From Gracilaria domingensis (lineage: Eukaryota; Rhodophyta; Florideophyceae; Gracilariales; Gracilariaceae), in assembly GCA_022539475.1 (NCBI GenBank), contig VCMS01000102.1, forward strand, positions 62,001 to 126,000: 64,000 nucleotides of DNA, in the 5' to 3' direction. This document shows positions 32,711 to 43,049 of the stretch, in pieces. The translations under genes and the position numbers were made by a program. Position 1 is the stretch's first letter. Each line of letters starts with the position of its first letter. The notes beneath the pieces were generated by a model. It had not been told where the DNA came from. It saw only the letters and a program-made list of their open reading frames with translations, and did not search any database.

Positions 32711-33850
32711 CTAGTTAGTTCGGAACACAACGCAATGGTTCTCCGGGGCGTCGTTCAGGTTGCCTGCGACAATTTCGGTGTTATCCAGCAACTGAACCTG
32801 CGAGAAGGATACGCGAATACACCTGTTACGAGCCAATTGCATCTGGTTGCCGTGATACGTCTGATGTCCGATACCGGAGCCCCGGGTACCCTCGATCGAG
32901 AACGGCTTAAAGTGTGTCCGTGTGAATCGCTGAGATCCGAACCTGGTGATTTCAGTCACACCATCCTCTTCTATGAACACCGGCGTCAAGTCGTTCATGT
33001 TCAACACACCGATATGAACGTTGGGGTTCTTTGAGATGATCATTGGCGTAAAGCTCACATCGGGGCGGCTAGTGGCGTCAAAAGTGGCCAGTCCATTCTT
33101 ACCGGCAAAAGTGAATGCACAACGATTGAACGCCTCTTGGCAGCTGATGGGCACGCATGGACCAGTCGTCTCCTGGGGCGGACAATCCTCGGGCTCGCAG
33201 ATGCTTTCCAACGCGTTCATAGCGTCTCCACAAGGATGCTCCTCGTTGAGGTTGATGAAAAGCTCAGGTGAGGTGGCAATCTCCTTGAGGAAGTCCTCGT
33301 TAGCGTCGCAACCGATTCCAGCCGTGATCATGTTGATTCCAGCGGACTTGATCTGTTGGACAACGGCTTCGGTGCGCTCCTCTTCTGCTGGTGATGTTTG
33401 GCCGTCGCTGACCAACACGATGGTCTTATTCCCTTCTGCGCTGCGAAGCTGCTCCTGGCACACGCTCAAGGCGTTGGAAATGTTGGTGGACTCGTAGAAT
33501 ATTCTCTCGGTGTCGATGGCGGCTTGGAAGAGTGACATATCAGTGGTGGGCGCTTGAATCAACTCAGCGTCAGCGGAGAACACCACCAAGGAGTTGGACA
33601 CCGGGGTGGCGGACTTGTTGTTCGCCTGGAGGGAAAGCCTCGCAACGAACTGCTTCTCGCGCTGGTACTCTGTAGCAGTGATTGAGTCGGATTGATCGAC
33701 GACGTAGCAGACATTGCCGATGTTGCAGCGGGTGGGGTCACATGGCGGCGGCGAGGGCGGAGGAGAGGCGCAATTGACGGATATCTGTTGACCGAAGGCG
33801 GTGGCCAAAATGGCGGCAAGCAGCGCAAACGAAAGGAAGCGGGTGAACAT
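32711..33850 (-). CDS. Secreted von Willebrand factor A domain protein
   Basis: 379 residues with the ATG at 33850. Residues 1-20 are a signal peptide. A short Pro/Cys segment leads into a vWA domain (about 48-215) with a complete metal-ion (MIDAS) motif start DQSDS at 52-56, a Thr/Ser region near 121-123 and LVSDGQT with Asp149. vWA domains bind protein ligands through a divalent metal. The C-terminal half (about 225-379) has six Cys and no family I know; it begins CVPISCQEAFNRCAF. No membrane anchor, so an extracellular or wall-bound adhesion role is likely. Intronless. It ends facing the Cys-rich gene. Confidence 0.88.
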   Translation of the reverse strand: MFTRFLSFALLAAILATAFGQQISVNCASPPPSPPPCDPTRCNIGNVCYVVDQSDSITATEYQREKQFVARLSLQANNKSATPVSNSLVVFSADAELIQAPTTDMSLFQAAIDTERIFYESTNISNALSVCQEQLRSAEGNKTIVLVSDGQTSPAEEERTEAVVQQIKSAGINMITAGIGCDANEDFLKEIATSPELFINLNEEHPCGDAMNALESICEPEDCPPQETTGPCVPISCQEAFNRCAFTFAGKNGLATFDATSRPDVSFTPMIISKNPNVHIGVLNMNDLTPVFIEEDGVTEITRFGSQRFTRTHFKPFSIEGTRGSGIGHQTYHGNQMQLARNRCIRVSFSQVQLLDNTEIVAGNLNDAPENHCVVFRTN

Positions 33851-34396
33851 TGTGAGCTGAGGGCTGCGCGGTTGAAGCAGTGAGTTGAGGGCGGTTAGGA
33901 AGTGATTGTTGTGTGGGATGAGATGGTGAGAGAGTGAGGCTTGTGGCTCAGAAGAGCAGGAACGTGTGCTTTAAGTAGGCAACGAAGAAGAAGAAGATGA
34001 GGTAGATGTTTCCTAGCTCTGGTAGCACCAGGTTGTCGGTCTCGTGTTGCCGATGGTCATTCAGGATGTGGGATCCAGCACCACGTCGAAGTGGGGCGAT
34101 AAACATAAGGTTGCACAGCCGTTCTGAAAATGGGAGATGTGCAGCGCACGCTATTCGCATCATCGCAAACGCGAAAAGACCGAGCGGCTTGTCCAAGTGC
34201 GAGCGACTGGTGACGCAGGAAAGAGATGGCGCAAAAGAGGTACAACAAAACAATCGGCGCTGTGTTCGGTTATGCCTGGGCCGTCACGGGGGAGCGCCAT
34301 GGAGGATTGCGGTGCGAGCGGGTGTGGCAACGCAGGAGGGGGCGCACTGCGCGCAATGGCGAAAAAGAAAAAACAAAGCTTTAAAAAATAAACAAA
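33851..34396. other. Intergenic between vWA and methyltransferase genes
   Basis: Upstream of the vWA gene; a TTAAAG at about 33968-33975 on the minus strand is a weak TATA candidate. Frames in it look random. Confidence 0.35.
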
Positions 34397-35458
34397 TTAC
34401 AGCGGGAAGCCGAAGCGCACGTCGCGGTGCACGAAGATGCCGTCCAGCCCCAGGAAGCCGCGGCCCACCGTCGACTTGTCGCTCTCCTCGCGCACCTCGT
34501 GCTGCGCGTAGCCCACGCGCTCCAGCAGCCGCTTCACGTCGTCGAAGCTGGGCGTCACCTCGATCGTGATCACGTCGATGCGCGTGCGCGCAAAGTCGAT
34601 GCCGCGCAGCACCTGCAGCTCGTGCCCCTCCACGTCCAGGCTCATCAGGTCCACGTGCGCCACCGCGTTGCGCTCCAGCACCGTCTGCGCCGTCGTGCAG
34701 CGCTTCTCCACGATCGTGCCCTTCGAGCTGTTGCCGTACTTGTACGAGTCGCCCACCACGCCGCCGATCTCGCCGCGCAGCCGGAACTGCACCGTCTCGC
34801 CGTCCGTCGCGCCCGCGCACGTCGGCACCAGCTGGCACGAGCGCTCGCGGAACGTGCGCTCGTAGTACATCTCGTTGGCCTCCACGCACAGCCCGCGCCA
34901 CCCGAGGCACCGGTCGAAGAAGTACGTGTTGGACAGCTTGATCGGGTCGTTGGACGCAATGTCCAGGTACACGCCGCGCCGCTGCAGCCGGCTAAAGTGC
35001 TTGATGTACACGTACGCGTCCTGCATGAACTGCGAGAACATCCACACGCCGCGCGCGCGGTACTCGCGCCAGTCGTCCGGCTTGGTGCAGCTGCCCTCGC
35101 GCTCGTGCAGCCCGCACAGAAAGCCGCGCCGCGCCAGCTTGTCGAAGATGGGCTTGCACACGTCTGCCTCCGCGCCGTACTTCCAGTCGGCGCGCGTGTG
35201 CGCCAGAGAGGTGGTCACGGACTCGTCGCGATCCTCGGATGGCCGTCGCTCCGTCGGCGCCGATTCGTCGTGCACTGCCGACGGCACCGGCGCCGATGGC
35301 AGCTCCACCTCGCGCACGATTGCCGGCGGTGCCTGCGAGAGCAGCAACAGCAGCAGCGCGATCACGGCGCACAGCAGCAGCACCAGCGGCGAGAGCGACG
35401 CGCGCAGCGCGCGCAGCGCCGCGCCGGCGCGCGGCTTGGAGAGCATCTCGGACGACAT
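34397..35458 (-). CDS. FkbM-family methyltransferase, type II membrane protein
   Basis: 353 residues from the ATG at 35458 (context ACCATGTCG); an upstream in-frame GTG is not a likely start. A single hydrophobic helix at about 23-42 (LVLLLCAVIALLLLLL) gives a type II anchor, so a Golgi lumen location is probable. After a stem region come the SAM-binding part (GVYLDIASNDP, then LCVEANEMYYE) and the FkbM signature SLDVEGHELQVLRGIDF. FkbM enzymes methylate hydroxyls, often on sugars; in an alga the substrate could be a wall polysaccharide or glycan, which is inference. Third codon positions are almost all G or C, far more than in the neighbouring genes. The long plus-strand frame over it is a shadow of this bias. 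Confidence 0.85.
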   Translation of the reverse strand: MSSEMLSKPRAGAALRALRASLSPLVLLLCAVIALLLLLLSQAPPAIVREVELPSAPVPSAVHDESAPTERRPSEDRDESVTTSLAHTRADWKYGAEADVCKPIFDKLARRGFLCGLHEREGSCTKPDDWREYRARGVWMFSQFMQDAYVYIKHFSRLQRRGVYLDIASNDPIKLSNTYFFDRCLGWRGLCVEANEMYYERTFRERSCQLVPTCAGATDGETVQFRLRGEIGGVVGDSYKYGNSSKGTIVEKRCTTAQTVLERNAVAHVDLMSLDVEGHELQVLRGIDFARTRIDVITIEVTPSFDDVKRLLERVGYAQHEVREESDKSTVGRGFLGLDGIFVHRDVRFGFPL

Positions 35459-35588
35459 GGTGCGCGCGTTTATCGCTCTCGTTCGCTCTTCGTTTCTGCT
35501 GTTTGCCACTGCGGGTGGGCGGCGGCGGCGGCGGCGGCGGCGACGAAAGCGACAGGCAGCGTGGGAGGAACGGCGGCCGGCGCGGGCG

Positions 35589-35596
35589 CTTTATGA
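35589..35596 (-). promoter_or_regulatory. TATA-like box of the methyltransferase gene
   Basis: TCATAAAG on the minus strand, about 131 bp before the ATG at 35458, matching the spacing seen at other genes. Confidence 0.4.
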
Positions 35597-36390
35597 GGGG
35601 GGCGTGCGACTGACAGTGAGCTTGTTGCCTCGACATGGCGCCGATTCCGGCGCGGTGAGCGGGTGGAGGGAGGAAGACGACGCGGCGGCGAATGACAAGC
35701 TGTTTTGCGTCAGGTGTGAATTGAGATGCGAGAGCTACACGACACCAACGTGAGCTGTAACCTTTTTCACGGGAGGGCGCGTGGAATTGTACGCGTGCTC
35801 GAAGAGCCACGTTACGCAGCGTTTACGGCAGCCAGCTCGATCAATTGCATTGAGGCGCGCATAATTGACGCAATGGGCTCAACCCGCAGCTTCATTCCTC
35901 CATTTCTCCACTGACGTTCACCGCTGTACTTCACCGCTGTGCGCATCCGGCAGTGGCCGGAAGAGGCGACTGTATCAGCGACGCCTCGCGCCGCGACTCA
36001 TCAACGCGCTATACACGCTCGCATTGCCCGCTGACACTAGTGCTGACGACTCTCGGCAGATTCACACAATTCACGGAATACGAGAGTCCACATTGTAACG
36101 TTCAAGTTAGTCCACACAGCACATCACAGATGGCAACGCTCTCTCCGTTCCACAACTGAATTGAACTGACGCCTACAAGGATCTTGTTTTTCATGCAGAG
36201 GGCCATTCTCCAAAATTTCAACATTATTTCAACACATTTCAAACGCTACTCGCGGCCCCACTTCATCACTCCATCACAGCTCTCCACGATACCTTCGGCG
36301 CCCATGAGTAACCTCAGTCGAGAAGCGGCAGTCTTCCGCGTCCCATACCGAAATAATCCGGTCTTCCCATCCCCCATAGACAATTAGTGC

Positions 36391-36423
36391 CAGCTAGATC
36401 ACAGCTAGATCACAGCTAGATCG
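36391..36423. repeat. 11-bp tandem repeat, three copies
   Basis: CAGCTAGATCA, CAGCTAGATCA, CAGCTAGATCG in a row. Confidence 0.85.
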
Positions 36424-37142
36424 TCTCCAAATGAATCGCGCATGCATACACAGCCGTATCGCCGTCCACAATTTTTCTCCCACTCGCGCACACAGCAACA
36501 CAGGCAACACGCTCGTAGCCAAGACGCGGGCCGTGTGAGTGACAACTTCTCGTGGCCATCACCGCCGCATCGCACATCCGTGATGGTCGCCCGTTCCGTT
36601 CTGTTTTCCGCACCGCATCCACCAGAAACAGGCATTTGAGAGAATCAAACCATCATGTTGCCTGGTCCACAGCCAGCTAGTAGGCCCTGGTGGGTACACA
36701 GGAACAGTTCCACTTGTACTGCCGATTCCGAATCATCTGCTTCCTTCCCTATCAGTTCTTTCTCCCCTTCGTTGCCAAAGTCAACGTAACTCGCGTGCCG
36801 AGATTTTGCTTGTCATGCAGTACTTGGTGAGCCCGTGACCCTTACTGAAAGGCGTATCTTCCAACCGTTTGTCAGACCTTGGAACAACCTTGGAGAAAGT
36901 GCTGCAAAGCTCGCCCTCCATGGGGCAGTTGTGCTGCATAGTGTTTTCATTCATACCTCGCTGTGTCCACCAGAAGGCATCGGCATAATCCAGCGACAGC
37001 TGGATGAGTTGCTGCGATTATCAAAAGGCCAGGCCAGCTGTCTTCGAACGGGGGCCCTCAACTTGTGCTCCAATTTATTCGAACAGTAGCGGAAGCAGCA
37101 CGCTGTGGCATCCGGCGCTCCCACCGTGTCGGCCATTTGGCC

Positions 37143-37166
37143 ACCACGATAGCGCGCTATCGTGGT
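37143..37166. repeat. 24-bp perfect palindrome
   Basis: ACCACGATAGCG followed directly by its reverse complement, with no spacer. A dimeric regulator site or a foldback scar is possible. Confidence 0.85.
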
Positions 37167-38340
37167 ACTGCTGTTCTCCATAATTCGTGCAGAAAGGGAA
37201 GGTAGAAAATGGCAGCACGCCAACACTGAGGGCCCTGGGCCTCAGCGTGCCGCACGTGAGCGAGGTGGACTGAAAAAGTTTTGTGACGAGGAAATCAAAT
37301 CGGCTGGACTTGGGTCAGCCGGCTGACTGCTCAGATTCACATTACAGCGGCGCTTTCCGCGCGCTTTCCGCGCGCGGACGGTGCGTCTGGCATGCCCGCC
37401 CGCAATTGGAGCGGGGCAGATGCAATTGGCCAAATTAAGCACAAACGTTTTGAAATTAAAAACTTAAACCGATCTGATCTAATTTGGAGAGCATGAAAAG
37501 CAGCTCTAGCCAGCTGCAAACAAAAATCGCATCTCACTGGCAACAACAAGGGTTGTTGCCAACGGCGGCAAGCAGCGTGTGAGGAAAACACGCCGCCAAG
37601 GAGCAGAAACTCATGGACGGGGCGTTGAACAAAGATTCAGCGTCAAACCCTATCATGCTACTACCGATATCTTTTCACACAGATTGGTTGGAGCTGCCAA
37701 TGCCAGTGCTTCCCAAATGCTCGCGAGAGACCTCGCGACACCGTAGTCAGGTTGCGGGAAGAGCCAATCAATTCCCTGCGAACCGCGGAAAGCACGGGTT
37801 ACGTGGCAGATTCGCACATGTGCGACTGCCCCTCGCGGAAATGCAAACTTCCCATTATCGCCCGGCCCTCGTGCTGTCGTCGAGATCGCGTCAAGGGAGT
37901 CTGCCCGCGAAGGTCTTTAGTTGGGAGGTTCAAGATTCGCTCGATGTATCGTAATCGATATCAGTCATGTCGGTTATATCGAGCCACTCTTGATTCAGGT
38001 GTGTACATCTCGTCAACTGTTGGAAACGGTAAGCTGAAACAGCCCCACTGTCGCACTCCAGGGTTTCAGTTTGGCGCTGCACTCCATAGTTTGGAAGCAA
38101 CACTCTCTTCGTCGTGGTGAAAACTACACTCGTTTGCAACCGCACACGCGCTTGCTGCTCTCCCTTTCGTGTGGCGTGGTGCGCGTCGAATCTCCCTCAA
38201 CTCGGTGCAAACCCGCATAAATACCGCATGCGTCTGGCGTGCCTCCCCGTCTGCACGAACACACCTTCGCCGCCGTGATCCCTTCCACTCAGAATTCAAA
38301 CAGTTATTCCTCTATCAACCTTCTCCATTCGCCTTCAACC

Positions 38341-39408
38341 ATGTCTCCTCTGTGCTTCGCCTCCTCCGCTGCTGTGGGAGCCACCCGCTCCCTATTCCCC
38401 GCTTCGATTTCGCAACGCACATCCAAACCGTTGGCTACCGCAAAGGCTTCTCGATGCAGATCGCTACAGATGGCTTGGAGCCCGTTCCATAGAGAGCCAC
38501 ACTTCTCGGACTGGCAGAACCACGGAGCCGATATTGCATTCGCAAAGCTCAGCAATGAGGGCGACATCGACATGATTTCGTTTGCAATTGACGCGCCCAA
38601 CGAACTCAACCGCGGCTTCTACCGCATGGCGAAGGGTATTCGCCGAAATGGTGATGGCGACTTTTCCATCCATTCATGGGGTGAGCGCCAACTTATCCCA
38701 GGCTGGTTCAGCTGGGAAAATCAGGGAGGTGGTGTGGCAGTCATGGAGGGCGAGCACGCAAAGAACATTGTGGTTATGTGCATGGATAATCCGCAAAGAG
38801 ATAATCGACCATATCTGAAGATCGGTTATGGTTTGGACAGTAATGGCTATGTTACGTCGGGCTGGTCAGATTTTATTCCAATTGAGGGTGATTTTGGTTG
38901 GGAAACTCAGGGGCTTGGAATTGACATTGCTTCGGTGAGACAACCAGGATCAAAAGATTTGGTCATGTTCTACATTGACAACCCGAAAGAGAAGAATGCC
39001 GGGTATTACCGCATCGGTTATGACATGAGCGATGAAGGGATCCCGTCGTCTTGGAGCGACCGTTTTGAAGTACCGGGTTGGTTCAGTTGGGAGAATCAGG
39101 GAGGCGGGGTGGCGGTTACCGATACGACCGGCAACGGTAAACAGGATATTGTGATCTTCTTCATAGACAACCCTAAAGAAAAGAACGAAGGTTGTTATAT
39201 AATTGGGAAGGATCTTGACAGCACCGGCAAGGTCACCGGCGGTTGGAGCGATGTGTATAAGGTTCCAAACTGGTTCAGTTGGGAAAACCAGGGCGGAGGC
39301 ATAGCCATTCATCCGTTTGTGGGTAAGCCCACGCTTGCCGTGAACATGATCGACAATCCAAAAGGACAGAATGAGGCGCTGACGGCTTTCGGAGATGGCG
39401 TGCTTTGA
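38341..39408 (+). CDS. Five-repeat beta-propeller-like protein with transit-type N-terminus
   Basis: 355 residues from the ATG at 38341 (context CAACCATGTC). Residues 1-45 are rich in Ser, Ala and Arg, have no acids, and end RCRSLQM before AWSPF, which resembles a plastid transit peptide. The rest is five repeats of about 63 residues starting near 54, 115, 178, 241 and 304. Each has a Trp-rich head (PGWFSWENQGGGVAV), a small Asp/Gly loop (GNGKQDI), IDNPKEKN and GYDL...GWSD. The pattern resembles FG-GAP/VCBS-type or lectin-like propeller repeats, in which the loops may bind calcium or sugar. Cargo and true location are inference. A five-bladed fold would be complete as encoded. Intronless. Confidence 0.75.
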   Translation: MSPLCFASSAAVGATRSLFPASISQRTSKPLATAKASRCRSLQMAWSPFHREPHFSDWQNHGADIAFAKLSNEGDIDMISFAIDAPNELNRGFYRMAKGIRRNGDGDFSIHSWGERQLIPGWFSWENQGGGVAVMEGEHAKNIVVMCMDNPQRDNRPYLKIGYGLDSNGYVTSGWSDFIPIEGDFGWETQGLGIDIASVRQPGSKDLVMFYIDNPKEKNAGYYRIGYDMSDEGIPSSWSDRFEVPGWFSWENQGGGVAVTDTTGNGKQDIVIFFIDNPKEKNEGCYIIGKDLDSTGKVTGGWSDVYKVPNWFSWENQGGGIAIHPFVGKPTLAVNMIDNPKGQNEALTAFGDGVL

Positions 39409-42068
39409 TTGCACCTTTCGCTTTTATACATGCAACTCACGGCATTAGGATATCTAGGAAGAAGGCGAAGAAGTAAAACTTGTCGAATCGCAATAACGAC
39501 AGTCAGTGGTTTTTATCAAATTCTGTGGACTTCGGTACAATATTAATTTGTTTGTTTGAGCCGATATGGTGTAAATCTGGGCAAAGTGTGTCAGAGATAA
39601 TCTGAGAGAGAGACAAGCTCTTACTTGGCTAATAATATAGCCGGACAAGAAAGAGTCTATAGTGCTACGTAATAGTTAAATTATTTAGTAGCTTAGCACA
39701 GTGTTTCCCAAATTGCAAACAATAAAATATATAAAAGGCGCTGAGACAGAACCTCCTCTAAGGGTTCGTCCGGCAGCTCCCAGGTTCACTCGAACCACAC
39801 TGCGCACATCAGCGCTACCAAAGTGGATCAGCGAAAGCCGGCGCTCCGGAATTCTCGTTTAACACAGTTTATTGTTTCACTTGGGTACAGCTCCATGAGC
39901 GATCTTTACTGTTTTGGTGTAGGTGAGAGTGTCTCAGTAAAGATTAAAAAACACCAGCTCGATTACAAAGTAATCTAGCTACACGAGCATCTAGAAGATG
40001 CGTCATGTCCCTGAGAAAAGCTACAGGCGAGGGTGGGTGGGAAAAGAAGACAGATCTCTGGGAGACCCTTCGTCAAAGTCGCAAATGGTTGTGATGGATC
40101 GATGCTGGTCGGAATCAACTGCCCGCTGCCGCTCCGACGACTTCCATAAGTACAGAACTGGCAGCGGGCGGGACGAGCAAAGATCCAGTCAGAGTTCCCA
40201 AATTTTCCAAGAAATGTACTTCCTCGTCCGGAAAATCCATTCGAACTTTTTATAGAACTAATAAAAACTAGTGTTTCCGGGATGAAGGACGTGGATTTAT
40301 TGGAAATTTGGGGCCTACGACTTATTCTCTGCGGAAGCTACACGCTGCCGAAAGCGTGAGTGACTCCAAAGACCTCCTCGGCACCAACAGCTCGACAAGA
40401 AAGCAAAATCGATCGTTTGCACAATTCCGCTTCTAAAACATTTTTCTGAAGTTGATTGAGTGTGATGGGAATAATATTTTTATGGTTCCATTAAGTCCAA
40501 AAATTCAATTCGGATGCTAAAAACGTACAAGAGTACAAAACTCATGCTGGCATAGGGCAACTAGGATTTTTTGGACTTTCTCAAATTCTGCAGTTTTGAT
40601 CTCTTACACCATTACTACTTATCGCGAAACTGTTACTGTTGGCGCCGTTATCTTAATTAAAAATAAATTTGATCTAATCCAAGCTAAAATTTGTAGAAAA
40701 CTACCTAACTATCTCTTTAGGGTGCATTAATTATATCCAGAAGACCTCTTGTTTCTGGCCAAATCGAAGATGATATTTTATTGGAGCAACTGGGAACGAG
40801 ACGCAAATGCAGCCGTTCAAATTAGGCTGTAACATTCTGGGATCTGCGTGTGTGTCAATCGACAGCCCCCCTCGTGTGCAGACTTGTGTGGGTAGCTCCC
40901 TTTTCTTGGTGTCCCCGCTGCGCGATGAACTGTTGTGTTCTGCCAGTATATAACCAACAGGTTTTCTCTACCGCTGTCACGAGCAAGCCTTTGACAGCTC
41001 TGCAGCTCTCTGCTCTTAGATAAAAACTCTCTCGTTGAGAGTTTTTATCTTTGTTTTTTCCCACCCACCCAAACATCCCTCACTGTATCGTTTATAAGTT
41101 TGTATTGCTTTGAATATACCTCTATTGCCTATAGCGTCTACTGTGGCCAGCAACTGCCACGAGCTCGGAGGGTTCGAAATGAAAGTCTCTAGGAACGGCT
41201 TTAACCTCCCATTCGAAGACGAAAGGTTATGCCTGCCAAAGATGCAGGTCTTCCAAAAAATGAGTAAACGAATTACTCGGTTCTAAGATGTACTACACAC
41301 GAAAAATGTTCTGGCGAAGTGGACAGTGTGTAATAAGTCGTTCATATTTAGAATCTAACTTTTTGCTTCAAATAATGCAGTAAACGTGGGGCGTTTGCCT
41401 CAAAATTATGCGCCGTCTGCGCATTTCCCTTTGTTAGTAGAGATAGTAAGCAAGTAGATCAATTGACTGCCAACAAAAAAAATACTAGGAAAAAAACGTT
41501 CATTCGGTCCCAAATTGGGAGCATACAGCTCTTGAATACCAGAACTGATTTAGTTTTCCAAGAGTTCTACACAAGCCTAAACAAAATATGCCAACTGTTT
41601 GGAACCAAGTATTTTTACCCTTATTTTGTATTAGAAAAATGTTCTAGAAACTTGACGAAAATTCAGACTTCTAATTATTTATGCAAACGCATAAGGATTG
41701 CGCAACGTAAAGTTCGAAATAAAACTATTTGATTTATGTTCCTGCGTTTATAGATGATACAATTGATTTAAACTACTTGTAAGCAGAACTTTGCTCATAT
41801 CGCAAAATTTCAATGGAGCTTTGCGACTAGTCATTTTAGTCATAGCAAAGTTTAAGGCCTTTACAATGATGTATTTGATGGGGAAGTCTATTACGATGCA
41901 CAGTTATGCGCGAATTAAGAGAAATTGGAGGTTAAATATGCTTTTTTCATGAAAATATGGTCAAAGATTTAATAAAGAGTGATGAAAATTTTCAATTCAT
42001 TTCGATTTATGTTTGCAATTAAGCTGAAAACCGATATTGTAGCGCAGAATAGTGAAATTGGAATTCAG
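39409..42068. other. 2.7-kb AT-rich intergenic region
   Basis: No supported gene. Holds the hairpin at 41018-41050, a TATATAA near 40947, and a segment at about 41405-41500 that resembles 49425-49510 in the element at 48590-49615. Frames at 40855-41076 and 41463-41732 have no domain. Confidence 0.4.
41018..41050. repeat. Perfect 14-bp stem-loop
   Basis: AGATAAAAACTCTC, a 5-base loop TCGTT, then the exact reverse complement. Confidence 0.85.
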
Positions 42069-43049
42069 TTAGACACAAATACGTCCCTGATGTAGAGTTG
42101 TTCCATTCTTCAAAAATTTACGCCTAACAGCGCTAGGACCACTACTTCTGGAAGTACAAGAGTCTCTTACCAAATCTTTAACGTCTTCCATACATTCTTG
42201 AAGCGAATCCTCAGTCCACCCAGAATGGTAGGCAAGATTCTCGCACCAGTTGGCAGTGATTTTCAACTCCTGGAACGCCAATAGAACCGCAGCCGCCGCA
42301 AGTAGGCTGGGCCTATACTTCAAATGACGCCCGTCCACCATTGCCATCTCGACGAACAATTGCGCGTTTGTCAATACATTCTGAGCCATCTGCGCTTGCA
42401 TTCTTTTAGTAACCAGCGTCTTTCCAATGCGGGCCAGAAACGTGAGGCAGTAAGGGGTAGTTACCTCGAAGTGCAGGGCCTTAAGGATCGTGGCTTCCAT
42501 CATAATCAAGTCGCCCTTGCTAAATGCTCCGTCCGAGAGGGTGACGAAGTCAGCGGCATTTGGTGCGTAGATCTCTTCGTACTTGGCTGCAATGTACAAG
42601 CACGCACTGCCAACAAGTTGGAGCGTTGAGCGAGTAGCATTGTACGTCTGCAAGAAGCGATCCAAAAGGTGCACTGTAAGGTGAAAAGTGTTGTCAGAGA
42701 GCTTAAGGCTAACGCAAACGTCAGCCAGCCAGTCAACTAAAATTGTTCTCATCTCCTTGGTCACTGTTCTGTGTGAAATCAGGTAGTCGCTCTTAGGAAG
42801 GAGTCTTCTCTCAGCCGCAAAATGGTTGTTGTGGATCTTCGCAGCAAAATCGCTTCCTTCTACGTGGTTGAGCTTGTCAGACGCATCTATGTCGAGCACA
42901 CTCTTTTCTAAGGTCATCTGGTGGGTGCATTTTGAGAGGTTCCTCTTCTCGAGCTGGAAACGGCTCTTGTCGTTGGATGTGGTGTTTTGACGAGATTGGC
43001 GATTAGTGATGTCGCCCAAAGCGCGAGTTGGTACCATAAGAAGCTGCAT
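42069..43049 (-). CDS. Mitotic cyclin (A/B type)
   Basis: 326 residues with the ATG at 43049. The N-terminus has RALGDITNR, the short conserved block near the start of A- and B-type cyclins. The cyclin box begins about residue 85 and holds MRTILVDWL at 100-108, the hallmark of mitotic cyclins, and KYEEIYAP at 156-163; the C-terminal cyclin fold follows to about 300. The protein should activate a cyclin-dependent kinase and drive the G2/M step. No clear RxxL destruction box stands at the N-terminus, which is short for a B cyclin. Intronless. The A versus B assignment is open. Confidence 0.92.
   Translation of the reverse strand: MQLLMVPTRALGDITNRQSRQNTTSNDKSRFQLEKRNLSKCTHQMTLEKSVLDIDASDKLNHVEGSDFAAKIHNNHFAAERRLLPKSDYLISHRTVTKEMRTILVDWLADVCVSLKLSDNTFHLTVHLLDRFLQTYNATRSTLQLVGSACLYIAAKYEEIYAPNAADFVTLSDGAFSKGDLIMMEATILKALHFEVTTPYCLTFLARIGKTLVTKRMQAQMAQNVLTNAQLFVEMAMVDGRHLKYRPSLLAAAAVLLAFQELKITANWCENLAYHSGWTEDSLQECMEDVKDLVRDSCTSRSSGPSAVRRKFLKNGTTLHQGRICV

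Larger units (their letters stand above)
35597..38340. other. 2.7-kb intergenic with several small repeats
   Basis: No supported gene. Contents: three copies of an 11-bp unit CAGCTAGATCA (36391-36423), a 24-bp perfect palindrome (37143-37166), a GCGCGCTTTCC doublet near 37355-37375 and a hairpin TGGCAACAAC/GTTGTTGCCA near 37539-37562. The last 150 bp are probably the promoter and leader of the 38341 gene. Confidence 0.45.

Noticed and set aside
34427-35596. 389-codon plus-strand frame opposite the FkbM gene
   Set aside because: His/Val/Leu/Arg-rich shadow produced by the strong third-position GC of the real gene.
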